The notes: generated by a model not told the origin, from the sequence alone. A stretch of 64,000 nucleotides of DNA from Adiantum capillus-veneris (GCA_014529385.2 CM043957.1:70056003-70120002); one strand, 5' to 3'; shown: positions 53,534 through 63,895, numbered from the stretch's first letter. Program-made: numbers and translations.

Positions 53534-54632
53534 CCTACGTCCATCATTTTGACATCCATCTAGATAGAGCTGCGGCATACTCTTCGCAATCAGTGGGATT
53601 CTTCAGCACGCTCCTCTAGGGAAGCGGAGCAACGTCGATGCCTCTTTCTCCACACATGGACACAGTTGTTGTTGCTAAATTGACTTTATTTGATAGAAAA
53701 AGAATTCTAAATGAATTAGTGGATTTATAAGTGAGGGTTTTCTCGCTTGGAACACCAAGGAAAATAAATTGTAAATGAATTATTGGGATGCTAAGTGAGA
53801 GGGTTTTTCTCACTCGAGACATCCGAGTATAGATATTTCAAGTGGGTCATTCAGAGTAATGAAAGAGCATTGTGAAAAGGAATATCTGTAAGGCCACCAG
53901 GAACGGGTACTTCTGATGCGTCACATCGGATGGGTGACAGGGAGCATCGGGAAGAAGTATCCGACCATCCGGGAACAAATATCTCTGATGCGTCATAGGA
54001 TGGGTGACATAGAGCATCGCGAAGGAGATTGTATCATAAGATCGGTAGGAAAAGATTAGGTGATGGGTATTCGTGATGCGTCACAAGGTGGGTGATAGGT
54101 GCATCGAAAAGGGAATATCCATAGTCAAGAGGAAATTCCGAACTGTGTTAGAATTGTGCACAAGGAAAAGCAAGCACTTGAATGAAGATGGATTCAGAGG
54201 AAACTTTGAGGAAAAACATATGCTTTTTGAGAAAGCGTGATTGCTTTTCGGGAAAGCAAATGCTTTTCCGCGACGAAGTCTATGTCTGCATCGCAACTGT
54301 GCATGTGATTGCATCCAGGGACGCTTGGGAAGTGCTGTGAACGCATTGTTTTTTAACTTATAAGGTTTTATTGAGTTTTTTGGGCAGATTCAGAATTATT
54401 TTAAAATACGACGGCCGCCCACTTAATAAGTGGGCAGCCACTTGGAGAATAAAGAAGCAAAAACCAGCTAGCGATTTCTCTCTCTCTTTCTGGCAGAACA
54501 GCGGGGCAAAAAAAAAAACCCCCCGGCCGTGATCTCTACGTGAGCAGCCTGCACTCAGCTACTTGTGCCGTGGCCAGGAGCTATAAAAGCATCACATGTC
54601 CTCACTCAGAGGAGAAGATCAGTTTTTGCAAG
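53534..54632 (+). other. Unknown region with GATGCGTCA repeats and a TATA box
   Basis: Right flank of N, left flank of J. It contains a diverged pair of about 60-bp units (53697-53757 and 53758-53820) sharing TAAATGAATTA and TAAGTGAG. Three units around 53909, 53977 and 54076 are built on TGATGCGTCA(CA)...GATGGGTGACA...GCATCG. GCTATAAAAGCATC (54581-54594) is a good plant TATA box on the plus strand, followed within 40 bp by the J insertion. No gene is recognised. It may be an old solo LTR or a promoter region. Confidence 0.5.
54581..54594 (+). promoter_or_regulatory. Possible TATA box (GCTATAAAAGCATC)
   Basis: Matches the plant TATA consensus. Any transcript starting some 30 bp downstream would run into the J LTR at 54633. 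Confidence 0.4.
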
Positions 54633-55077
54633 TGTGAGGATTCTAGGTACTAATCCTTTATTAAGTACTTAAACTCATGTTTAAGACTTAAGAAACTTAA
54701 ACTGAACTCAGAAACAAAACTTAGAAGACTCTGTGTTTGATTGATTGAATGACTGCTTGAAACTGAATACAATAGGCTCCTTGTATACGAGACGAAGAGA
54801 CACAAATGAAAAGACATGTCTCCTGGTGAAGTGACATGACTTTATACGTAAAGACACATCCATTCGGCGAAGATCTGCAACCATTGGGTGAAGAATCGCA
54901 CCCGTAGAGCGAAGGGGTGTGACCAGTCGTCGAAGGAGTGTGGCTTTTGACGAAGAGGCACGTCTCTTGGGCGAAGGGTTGTGACCATCCAAGCGCAAGG
55001 GTCCTCCTTGGCATGGCACTTCGCGTATTTGCAATTAGGAGTAGATGTAATGCTGTTAACATAGTCACAATCGTGAC
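54633..55077 (-). repeat. Element J 3' LTR (about 445 bp)
   Basis: On the minus strand it begins TGTCACGATTGTGAC after the purine tract AGAGGGAGGGAA (55078-55089). It has TATAAAG in GTATAAAGTC (about 54838-54846) and AATAAAGG near the end, and probably ends CCTCACA at 54633. The left end is inferred from the TG at 54633 only. About six 21-bp units (GCGAAG...CC) lie at 54870-54995. Confidence 0.65.
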
Positions 55078-55212
55078 ATTCCCTCCCTCTTTAAATAAAA
55101 CCCAGGGTAGTAGAAGAAACTCCGGGAGAAGGAAAACGTATTTTTGCAGTGCTTCTGCATCCAAAGCTCTTTCTGTTAATTCCCATGTCATGGCACTATT
55201 ATTGACCATGAC
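55078..55212 (-). pseudogene. Element J Pol C-terminal fragment
   Basis: On the minus strand SAMTWELTERALDAEALQKY, then FLLPEFLLLPWVLFKEGGNV ends at the purine tract. The ending resembles the usual P-x-F-x-L-E-D-K...GGN-V close of plant Gypsy polyproteins, with LEDK changed. Element I interrupts J here at ATGAC. J should resume at 63896, and its remaining parts lie right of the window. Confidence 0.55.
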
Positions 55213-56692
55213 TAAAACCGGACTGTTGACTTCAAAAAGGGCGGTAGACTTTACTTCAAACCTTGATTTAGCTTTCACCCATTTAATTTGTCGCCCACTT
55301 TACCTGTACTTTCAAGACACAACAAAGGGGAGAGGGATACAGGCTGCTAGATTGTACCTGTATGAGAAGACCGACACCAGATTGGCCCCTAACTTAGGCG
55401 CCCCTTTCGGTATTTCTTTATTGTTTAAAAGAGGGAATAAACGCTGTGGTTCCCTACAAGCTGCCCCGCCCAAGCTTGGCTGAATTTCAAATGTTCCGGC
55501 CCGATTTCGGCAGCATAACTGTACTAGGACCCCTCATAGTCAGTATTCCCACGCATTGAATGACCTTCCTGACGCATACGGGTACTTTGCAAAACCTGGC
55601 GAGAATCTGGAGCACGCTGAATTCTCTGTTTTCAGCCCCGAAAATGCGCGAGATCACCTGTACGACAGTCCCTTCGTGTCCCCGAACCTCCTGGGGGTAT
55701 TAGGGACCGTTTAGGGCCAAAACCCTAAACCTGCAAAAATACACAGCAGGCTGTAATTTACTGTTTCGGGCTCCATTTCGCGTGCCGGTCGCATCCGTAG
55801 CAAGTCCTCGAGCTCCCGCACCTATAGGGCTACTTGCCCTTTGAATCGGATGAGATTTCTGGCGTGAAACCTCTCCGAATTCACCTGTACTTGTGGGGGA
55901 TTAGCCGCTAGCTAATCCAGTACCTGTGCAAGAGGCTCTTGCCTCGGCAATCGCGCATGAACCCACACAACTGTACATTGGTCAAATGAAAAGCCCACTA
56001 GAGGGGCATAACATACTGCCATAGGGGAGAGAGAGGGCAGTGCGTAGCGTGCAGGGCATCACTCCTGGCACCGCACTGTACATAAGAGGGAAAGGAAGCA
56101 CTCCATAGCTCTTAAACCAGTGACAAAATCTGAAAATGAGCCTCTCCCAGCTTAAAATTCAGCGCCACTTCTTGTTGCATGAGGAAAGTGCACCAGAAGG
56201 TGCCACTTGGCACATTTACAAGCATTTTCCCGTTTCGGGGTTGCCGCCTAAAAATCTCCCAACCGGTTGCCCAGTTGACCTCACGGCAGAGTAAGAAAAT
56301 GTTCTCCTTGTCATTCCAGAGGTAATGACGCAAACACATTTCCAGGTCCCAAAATAGTAGTTTCCTAAATTTTAGGAGATGTTGCCATTGTATCTTTCTA
56401 GGTCATCTGACCCCCTTTGTACACTGCAGCCACACCCAAAACTGAAATGTAGCCTCTGTAGCAAAGGATTCCACTTTGGCTAGTCAATGACCCCACTTTG
56501 GCTAACCATAGTCTTTGTCCAACCTTAGTGCTCTCTTGCCCTCAGGCCTGGACTCCCTCTGGACAGTTCCACACTAGCTATGCAATGCAGGGCAGTTAGA
56601 TTTCTCGAGGGGTGTTTCCAAAAAGTGAAAGTAAATAGATAATAAGAAAGAAATCAACAAAAAGGATAGACAGTAGTCACATGCTGGTGACA
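55213..56692 (-). repeat. Element I 3' LTR
   Basis: Direct repeat of 62417-63890 with few differences. Its outer end reads TAAAACCGG where the partner has TGAAACCGG, a G-to-A change at the terminal dinucleotide. The DNA has many short open frames that are not genes. Confidence 0.93.
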
Positions 56693-56705
56693 TACCCCCC
56701 TCTTG
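56693..56705 (-). other. Element I poly-purine tract
   Basis: The minus strand reads AAGAGGGGGGTA directly before TGTCACC, the LTR start. Confidence 0.88.
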
Positions 56706-57265
56706 AAATCTCAAACGTCCTCGTTTGCATCTATGTCGTACATGCTCACAGTCAACACTGATGTATTCAACACCTGTCGACACATGTACGACACGTACAT
56801 GCTCATTGTCAACCCTCGTGTATTTAACACCTTGTCGACACATGTATTACCTGCGTGTGAACCCTGTCCCAATGACATAGTGGTAGCTTCGCACTCTGCC
56901 ATTCCTTTGAGTCACTGACTTTCCAATGACAAAATGATAGCTACACATTTTGCCACTGTCTTATAGTACACGTTGGATCCCGTAACACTTTCGAGCATAC
57001 CCAAACCGACAGTTTAAGAATGCAGTTACACATGTACCCTTTAATAGAAGCAATTACTGTATCCTTGACAAACTGACAAGAAATACTCACTTCTATAGCA
57101 CTAACCATACTTTTGGACATTCCATAAGAGCAATTGCCAAACTGACAATCTGCACACCTCTAACATTCATGTAACAGGTATTTCATTTGAGCTCACTTTA
57201 AATACCATGTACATCATTTGTTTCAGAAGCCATTGTCACACTGACAATCCATGTAGCTTTGAAAC
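56706..57265. other. Element I 3' untranslated region
   Basis: 560 bp between the integrase stop and the PPT without a gene. The phrase GTCAACNCTNGTGTATTNAACACC occurs twice (56752 and 56809), a tandem duplication of about 57 bp. Confidence 0.7.
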
Positions 57266-58390
57266 TCAAGGGGTCAAGGTAGGTTGCAAATCGAAGGCTT
57301 CAAGGTAAAGTGATAACACAGTTGGTGACTCTGCAAGTTCACCTTCTTCCATCCACTTAGCATCCATTGGTGGATAGTTTCTGAACCTTACCAAGTAACG
57401 CCTAGCAACCTTGCCTTTCACTTTTCTTTCCTTATGTTCCAAAATCTGTTCCGGGACCAAGATCTCGTCAAGTTCCTCGACTTCCGGCTGATCTTCAGCT
57501 GGCATATCCTCTGGCACATCACCCACATAGGGTCTGAGAAGACTCACATGAAACGCATTGTGAATCTTCCAACTGTCAGGCAATTTCAGCCTATATGCAA
57601 CATCACTGAGTATGTCGCATACTTGAAAAGGCCCATAGTAACGCATGCTGAGCTTTGGAAACAGTCTTTCCTTGCTCTTCATCTTCTTTAACCTTGCCTT
57701 TTCAAAGCGTAAAAGCACCCAATCACCAAGTGAATATACCACTTCACGACGGTGACGATCAGCTGCTTTCTTTTGCTTTGCCTGAGTCTTTTCTAAGGCC
57801 ACTTTGACCTTCTTGTACATTTCATCCATGTCCTGAACATACTTATCTGCTTCAAATAGCTTGTCCTTTGTATGCAGTATGGGAGGAACTTTCTTGCCAC
57901 CTTCAACTATCTCAAAAGGTGCCTTGCCAGTTGATGAATGCACTGTATTATTGTATGCATACTCCACCAATGGCAAATACTGCTCCCACTTTCCTTTATG
58001 CTCTGACACATAACACTTCATCAGATCTAGGACAGTAGAATTTGCCTCTTCTGACTGCCCATCTGTTTGAGGATGAAATGACGAAGAGAATTTGAGCGTT
58101 GTGCCCATATTCTCAAACAAGCCTCTCGAGAACAAACTTGTCATGCATGGATCACGGTCTCTAACAATCGACTGTGGCATGCCATGATACTTGAAAATAT
58201 TGCTCATAAACAAACGTGCCATATGATCTGGCTTTATCTTCTTCCTGACAGGAATAAAATGAGCCTGTTTGCTGAATCTGCAAATGATGGTCCAAATACC
58301 ATCGTTTCCTGTCTGCGTTCTCGGAAGATCAAAGATAAAATCCATAGCAATACTTTCCCATGGTTTATCTGGAATAGGTAGTGGTTGCAA
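57266..58390 (-). CDS. Element I integrase core and chromodomain (374 aa)
   Basis: Catalytic core: SIAMDFIFDLPR (first D), VRDRDPCMTSLFSRGLFENM (second D), FHPQTDGQSEEAN (E). Then GDWVLLRFEKARLKK, RYYGPFQVCDILSDVAYRLK (GPY/F module), HNAFHVSLLRPYVGD, and a C-terminal chromodomain (PEQILEHKERKVKGKVARRY, LVRFRNYPPMDAKWMEEGEL). The chromodomain targets insertion to chromatin carrying certain histone marks and defines chromoviruses. Here the cage tryptophan of the usual VKW is Phe (VRF). In frame upstream with 58427-61450 across one TAG. Confidence 0.93.
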   Translation of the reverse strand: MQPLPIPDKPWESIAMDFIFDLPRTQTGNDGIWTIICRFSKQAHFIPVRKKIKPDHMARLFMSNIFKYHGMPQSIVRDRDPCMTSLFSRGLFENMGTTLKFSSSFHPQTDGQSEEANSTVLDLMKCYVSEHKGKWEQYLPLVEYAYNNTVHSSTGKAPFEIVEGGKKVPPILHTKDKLFEADKYVQDMDEMYKKVKVALEKTQAKQKKAADRHRREVVYSLGDWVLLRFEKARLKKMKSKERLFPKLSMRYYGPFQVCDILSDVAYRLKLPDSWKIHNAFHVSLLRPYVGDVPEDMPAEDQPEVEELDEILVPEQILEHKERKVKGKVARRYLVRFRNYPPMDAKWMEEGELAESPTVLSLYLEAFDLQPTLTP

Positions 58391-58426
58391 TAACTCTGGT
58401 GCCTTTTGCCTATCAAACTTGACCTT

Positions 58427-61400
58427 CTAGCAAATTAGGCATTCTCGCACCAAGGCATCCACATCCCTTCTCAATGTAGGCCAATAGAAGAATGTCTCAA
58501 CCGCTTTAACTGTAGCATCTATAGCACGATGCTCTGCATACGGTGGGACATGACTTTCTTCCATAACTTTGCGTCGCAATGGCTTTGTGACACACAATCT
58601 GCCATGCATCATCATGAACCCGTCTTTAAGAAGATAGTGTTCATGACGTTGTCCATCCATTAACTGCTCGAAGACCCTTGCAAAATCTTCATCATTTGCA
58701 TACTGTTCCCTCATATCATCAAGTTCATGATGATAAGGAATTGACACAGCTGAAATTTGTGGCTTCCTTGACAAGGCATCAGCCACAACGTTCTTCTTAC
58801 CTTCCACATGCACAATCTGAAAGTGGAACATGGACAAGATATTTGCCCATCGCATATGCTTCTCAGATAACTTTGCCTGTGTCAAGAAGTATCGCAAGGT
58901 CTGATGGTCCGTTTGGACAACGAAATCTGCACCTAGCAGGTAGGGTTTCCAACTTAAGAGCGCATGAATCACAGCCAGTAACTCTTTCTCATAGACCTGC
59001 ATGGTCATCTCTGGCCCTTGCAAAATTCTGCTCTCATAGGCTACTACCCTGCCATCTTGCATTAGCACTGCACCAATGCTACTACCACAGGCGTCACACT
59101 GGACCACAAATGACTTCCTAAGATCTGGCAACACAATGACTGGATCTGAAGTCATCTTTTCCTTTAAGAGATTAAAAGCTGAAATCTCTTTCTGTGTCCA
59201 TCTAAAGGTGACTGCCTTCTTTTGAAGAGCATGTAAAGGTGAAGCAATCTCAACGAAATTTTGGATAAACCGTCTGTAATAGGAGCATAGTCCCAAGAAA
59301 CTTCGGACATCGTGCACCGTCTTCAAATCTGGCCATGACTTGATCGCTTCAACTTTTGCAGGATCCATTCTGACACCATCCTTTGAGACAATTTGTCCCA
59401 GAAAGTGAATCTCTTCCAGAAAAAATTCACTTTTCTTTGCATTGATGAGCAACCTATGACTACGTAGCTCTTTGAACACAATGGCCAAGTGATGCCTATG
59501 CTCCTCTTCATTCTTTGAGTAGACTACTATCATGTCATCAAAGAATGTACCAACAAACTGCTGGTGTGGACGGAAAATTCTGTCCATTATCCTATTGAAC
59601 GTAGTAGGAGCATTTGTGAGACCAAAGGGCATCAATAAAAATTCGTAAAGGCCAAACGTTGTTCTAAAAGCAGTCTTGTGCACATGCTTTGATCTAATGC
59701 GGATCTGATGGTACCCACTCTTTAGATCTATCCTGCTAAACATAGCTTCTCCTTCTAATTTGTCCAGAATATCATCAATTCTAGGTATAGGGAACCTATT
59801 CTTGATGGTATTCTTGTTCAGTGCACGGTAGTCGATGCACATACGCCATGAGCCATCCTTTTTCTGCACCAACAACACTGGAGAACAGAATGGGGATGAA
59901 CTGGGCTGAATCAGCCCCTTTTCTAACAGCTCTTGTACTTGGCCCATTATCTCTTTCTGCTGAGACGCACTAACCCTGTACGGAGGCTTATTTGGTGGGC
60001 TACTGCCTGGCACCAAATCTATCGCATGGTCCTCGGGTCTCTCTGGCGGTAATTGAGACGGTAATGAATCGGAAAAACAGTCACTATACGGTTGTAAAAA
60101 CATTGACCTTTCTTTATCTAGCACAGATAAATTTGATTCATCACAATCTGACACTTCACGTGCAAAAACCAAGTACGCAGAAAGATGCTTTTTCATTACA
60201 GAAGTAATAGCAGAAGCTGATACAGTGGGAATAGACTCCCCTTTAAGCTTTACATCCAGAATGTGAGTCTTTCCCCTGCTCTGTACAGTGATCTTTTTGT
60301 TGTAGGCATCCATGATTCCTTGTACATGAAATAACCAAGGAATACCTAACAACACATCACATCTGTCCAGTGGCATGATGTAAAATTCTTCAGCATCTAC
60401 ATAGGACTGGATATGTAGGCGCAACTTTCCAATGATGGGTGTCACAGCGTCTGTATGGCCAGAACATGCCAAACTTGCCTCTGCTGTATATCCCATCTCT
60501 TCAGGTCTGATTTGCAACTTTGAAGCCAATTCTGGAGAAATGAAGTTGGCTTTGGCACTTGGATCAAAGAAGATAAACACTGTTTGATCCCTGACCTTTC
60601 CCCATGCTTTGCAAAGCTCACTTGCATCTGAATTTGGCTTATCGCCCACCATATCTGACACTAGACCAGCCATGGGCTTCTTTCCTTTCCTGTCCTCCTT
60701 GTCTTCAGAATCAGCTGGCCTTTTCTTTGTAGGACAATTGTAAGCAATGTGGCTAGGTTGCTCACAGATGAAGCATTTGTTCTCTGACCTCAGGACCTTC
60801 TTTTGCTCTTCCGACTTGTGAGGAAAATGTCTTTTCCATTTCTTTGCTGGTCCCTTTTCTGATTCAACCATAGCTTTGTCTTTCCCTGCGTTGGCTGGCT
60901 CCTGAGTCACTTTCGGAGCCTCCTTGGGAACATACTTCTTCGCTGAATTTTTCTTGGCTGATCCTTCCTTGACGCCAGTATTGAATTCACAATCTTCTCC
61001 CTTGAGCAAACCATTGCTTGTGTTTGCTACTTCGATGAACTGCGTCAAAGTAGTGACTTTGGTCTTCGTGCAGTATTTTCTCAATCCTTTGGGTAGGCCA
61101 CAACAATATTTTTCAATCTGTTCTGTCAATGGCACAAACCTATAGGAAGTTACTAGAAGTAGAGCTTTCCAAAACTTCCGATTGTAGTCATCCAGATTCT
61201 TGCAAGTAGCAGCATTAAGCTGGTGCCATTCTGTCATGACATCTGCTTCAAAGTCATCAGATAACCATGCTGCTGCAAAAATCTGCTTGAAGTAAATCCA
61301 TGTGGACGGAGCTTGCCCTTGAAGCAATAAAGTTGTCCACCATTGTCCTGCATTCTCTGTCAAGAAAGTGGCTGCCTTGCGGACCTTTGAAGCCTCTGTA

Positions 61401-61450
61401 AAGTTTCCCCCTGCATAGGCCTTATGAGAGAGCCTTCTTCCTGTCATCAA
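58427..61450 (-). CDS. Element I Gag C-terminus, PR, RT, RNase H, INT finger (1007 aa)
   Basis: Begins in Gag (AGGNFTEASKVRKAATFLTE, NAGQWWTTLL), then a knuckle CFICEQPSHIAYNC, and the protease place FFDPSAKANFISPELASKLQ, where the DSG/DTG triad reads DPS. RT has KKDGSWRMCIDYRALNKNTI, IDLKSGYHQIRIR, the catalytic FFDDMIVVYS and YYRRFIQNFVEIASPLHAL. RNase H has VVQCDACGSSIGAVLMQDG, YEKELLAVIHAL, TDHQTLRYFL and VVADALSRKPQ. It ends in the integrase finger at CLIC. The next codon is TAG (about 58424-58426), where the family has Gln. Otherwise fully open. Confidence 0.95.
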   Translation of the reverse strand: MMTGRRLSHKAYAGGNFTEASKVRKAATFLTENAGQWWTTLLLQGQAPSTWIYFKQIFAAAWLSDDFEADVMTEWHQLNAATCKNLDDYNRKFWKALLLVTSYRFVPLTEQIEKYCCGLPKGLRKYCTKTKVTTLTQFIEVANTSNGLLKGEDCEFNTGVKEGSAKKNSAKKYVPKEAPKVTQEPANAGKDKAMVESEKGPAKKWKRHFPHKSEEQKKVLRSENKCFICEQPSHIAYNCPTKKRPADSEDKEDRKGKKPMAGLVSDMVGDKPNSDASELCKAWGKVRDQTVFIFFDPSAKANFISPELASKLQIRPEEMGYTAEASLACSGHTDAVTPIIGKLRLHIQSYVDAEEFYIMPLDRCDVLLGIPWLFHVQGIMDAYNKKITVQSRGKTHILDVKLKGESIPTVSASAITSVMKKHLSAYLVFAREVSDCDESNLSVLDKERSMFLQPYSDCFSDSLPSQLPPERPEDHAIDLVPGSSPPNKPPYRVSASQQKEIMGQVQELLEKGLIQPSSSPFCSPVLLVQKKDGSWRMCIDYRALNKNTIKNRFPIPRIDDILDKLEGEAMFSRIDLKSGYHQIRIRSKHVHKTAFRTTFGLYEFLLMPFGLTNAPTTFNRIMDRIFRPHQQFVGTFFDDMIVVYSKNEEEHRHHLAIVFKELRSHRLLINAKKSEFFLEEIHFLGQIVSKDGVRMDPAKVEAIKSWPDLKTVHDVRSFLGLCSYYRRFIQNFVEIASPLHALQKKAVTFRWTQKEISAFNLLKEKMTSDPVIVLPDLRKSFVVQCDACGSSIGAVLMQDGRVVAYESRILQGPEMTMQVYEKELLAVIHALLSWKPYLLGADFVVQTDHQTLRYFLTQAKLSEKHMRWANILSMFHFQIVHVEGKKNVVADALSRKPQISAVSIPYHHELDDMREQYANDEDFARVFEQLMDGQRHEHYLLKDGFMMMHGRLCVTKPLRRKVMEESHVPPYAEHRAIDATVKAVETFFYWPTLRRDVDALVRECLIC

Positions 61451-62309
61451 ACCTTGTAAAGGTCGTGAAAGTCACACCTTTGCCACCTTCTTTGTACGGA
61501 GTTGGCCTCTCCAGCGGCGTTAAATTGTCATAGGGAAGTGACTGAAACATGGGAACACTGTTAGGGTTCATTTGTGTTCCCTGACCGCAATTAAGTTGAC
61601 CTGGAAATGCCATATTTGGCTGCTGATTTGTAATTCCAACCATACCAAAATGTGGCATCCCAAATTGGCCTTGAGTGCTTTGAAACCCTGGTAGCATGCC
61701 CGTAACACTATACATGGGGTTAGGCATCATCGTTTGAGCACCCCCGAACACTGTTCCTGTTGTGTAAAACTGATTTCCAGGTGCATGACCAGCCATGCTC
61801 TGGAATACCGATCCACCTCCAAAATAGCCAGGGTGTACTAAAGGTGGTGGGAAGACCTGTTGCATAGCCTGTAGGTTGCTTCCTTGCCCATTAGAACCAG
61901 CTATAGGCTGCTGAAAGGTGGCGGGCTGAACTGGTACAGCTTGAAAGACTGGCATCTCAGCCACCTGTTCTTGCACCTTAGGCACAGGTTGTGGAGACTG
62001 CATGTTCTCCGTCAAGTGTACAGGTGTTTCCATTGACTTTGCAGTATGAATCACCTGTGCTCGAGCCTTAACAGGCTTTTGAATATGATCCAGTGACCCA
62101 ACTTGCTGAGACGGAATAGGAGGTTGCAGAAAGGCTAAAAACCTCGAGTTCTGCATTACTTGTGTGAACATAGCCACAGCAGTAGCCAACTGGGTCCTGA
62201 ATATATCATCATCCGTCTGTGGTGGTCTTGAAGACTCACCCACTTCATGTGTCTGTTGACCCTGTGAAGAAGAAACCTCTTTAGTCACATCATATGGTGT
62301 GTCAGCCAT
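61422..62309 (-). CDS. Element I Gag N-terminal part
   Basis: ATG at 62309 (MADTPYDVTKEVSSSQGQQT) is 90 bp from the PBS; the frame is open further upstream but without ATG. The product is Pro/Gln/Gly-rich (PMYSVTGMLPGFQSTQGQFG) and ends TFTRFDDRKKALS, TAA. The capsid domain itself continues in the overlapping pol frame from 61450, so a shift or small deletion inside Gag, rather than a programmed site, is the likelier reason for two frames. Confidence 0.85.
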   Translation of the reverse strand: MADTPYDVTKEVSSSQGQQTHEVGESSRPPQTDDDIFRTQLATAVAMFTQVMQNSRFLAFLQPPIPSQQVGSLDHIQKPVKARAQVIHTAKSMETPVHLTENMQSPQPVPKVQEQVAEMPVFQAVPVQPATFQQPIAGSNGQGSNLQAMQQVFPPPLVHPGYFGGGSVFQSMAGHAPGNQFYTTGTVFGGAQTMMPNPMYSVTGMLPGFQSTQGQFGMPHFGMVGITNQQPNMAFPGQLNCGQGTQMNPNSVPMFQSLPYDNLTPLERPTPYKEGGKGVTFTTFTRFDDRKKALS

Positions 62310-62398
62310 AATTGCAATTCCCTGTGTCTGGTCTATGATCCCCTGTGTCTTCAAACCCAACCTGACCAAGGCTCACTTCTATGGGAAAAAGTGATTTA

Positions 62399-62416
62399 AT
62401 CCCGTCGATGGAACCA
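62399..62416 (-). other. Element I primer-binding site position
   Basis: The minus strand reads TGGTTCCATCGACGGGAT directly after the LTR end CA. It has the TGG start of a PBS, but I cannot name the tRNA. Confidence 0.6.
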
Positions 62417-63890
62417 TGAAACCGGCCTGTTAACTTCAAAAAGGGCGGTAGACTTTACTTCAAACCTTGATTTAGCTTTCACCCATTTAATTTGTCGCCC
62501 ACTTTACTTGTACTTTCAAGACACAACAAAGGGGAGAGGGATACAGGCTGCTAGATTGCACCTGTATGAGAAGACCGACACCAGATTGGCCCCTAACTTA
62601 GGCGCCCCTTTCGGTATTTCTTTATTTGTTTAAAAGAGGGAATAAACGCTGTGGTTCCCTACAAGCTGCCCCGCACAAGCTTGGCTGAATTTCAACTGTC
62701 CCGATTTCGGCAGCATAACTGTACTAGGACCCCTCACAGTCAGTATTCCCACGCATTGAATGACCTTCCCGACGCATACGGGCACTTTGCAAAACCTGGC
62801 GAGAATCTGCAGCACGCTGAATTCTCTGTTTTCAGCCCCGAAAATGCGCCAGACCACCTGTACAGCGGTCCCTTCGCGTCCCCGAACCTCCTGGAGGTAT
62901 TAGGGACCGTTTAGGGCCAAAACCCTAAACCTGCAAAAATACACAGCAGGCTGTAATTTACTGTTTCGGGCTCCGTTTCGCGTGCCGGTCGCATCCGTAG
63001 CAAGTCCTCGAGCTCCCGCACATGTAGGGCTACTTGCCCTTTGAATCGGACGAGATTTCTGGCGTGAAACCTCTCCGAATTCACTTGTACCTGCGGGGGA
63101 TCAGCCGCTAGCTAATCCAGTACCTGTGCAAGAGGCTCTTGCCTCGGCAATCGCGCATGAACCCACACAACTGTACATTGGTCAAATGAAAAGCCCACTA
63201 GAGGGGCATAACATACTGCCATAGGGGAGAGAGAGGGCAGTGCGTAGCGTGCAGGGCATCACTCCTGGCACTGCACTGTACATAAGAGGGAAAGGAAGCA
63301 CTCCATAGCTCTTAACTTGTGACAAAATCTGAAAATGAGCCTCTCCCAGCTTAAATTCAGCGCCACTTCTTGTTGCATGAGGAAAGTGCACCATAAGGTG
63401 CCACTTGGCACATTTACAAGCATTTTCCCGTTTCGGGGTTGCCGCCTAAAAATCTCCCAACCGGTTGCCCAGTTGACTTCACGGCAAAGTAAGAAAATGT
63501 TCTCCTTGTCATTCCGGAGGTAATGACGCAAACACATTTTCAGGTCCCAAAATAGCAGTTCCCTAAATTTTAGGAGATGTTGCCATTGTATCTGTCTAGG
63601 TCATCTGACCCCCTTTGTACACTGCAGCCACACCCAAAACTGAAATGTAGCCTCTATAGCAAAGGATTCCACTTTGGCTAGTCAATGACCCCACTTTGGC
63701 TAACCATAGTCTTTGTCCAACCTTAGTGCTCTCTTGCCCTCAGGCTTGGACTCCCTCTGGACAGTTCCACACTAGCTATGCAATGCAGGGCAGTTAGATT
63801 TCCCGAGGGGTGTTTCCAAAAAGTGAAAGTAAATAGATAATAAGAAAGAAATCAACAAAAAGGATAGATAGTAGTCACACGCTGGTGACA
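62417..63890 (-). repeat. Element I 5' LTR
   Basis: TG...CA ended (minus: TGTCACC...GGTTTCA). It is flanked on the right by ATGAC (63891-63895), the target duplication. Confidence 0.94.
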
Positions 63891-63895
63891 ATGAC

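Larger units (their letters stand above)
55213..63890 (-). mobile_element. Element I: nearly intact chromovirus (Ty3/Gypsy)
   Basis: 8.7-kb minus-strand element with 1.48-kb LTRs and a perfect 5-bp target duplication ATGAC (55208-55212 and 63891-63895). Transcription order is LTR, PBS, Gag, PR, RT, RNase H, INT with chromodomain, PPT, LTR. Pol is open over more than 1,380 codons except one TAG. Gag and Pol frames overlap at 61422-61450. It inserted into Gypsy element J. Confidence 0.95.

Noticed and set aside
54721-55278. 185-aa ORF on the minus strand as a gene.
   Set aside because: It runs across the J Pol end, the purine tract and the J LTR, so it is a composite read-through frame.
55213-56692. 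Several ORFs shared by both element I LTRs (e.g. 56112-56339 and 63259-63537).
   Set aside because: They are LTR sequence present twice and lack protein features; similarity is explained by the LTR pair.
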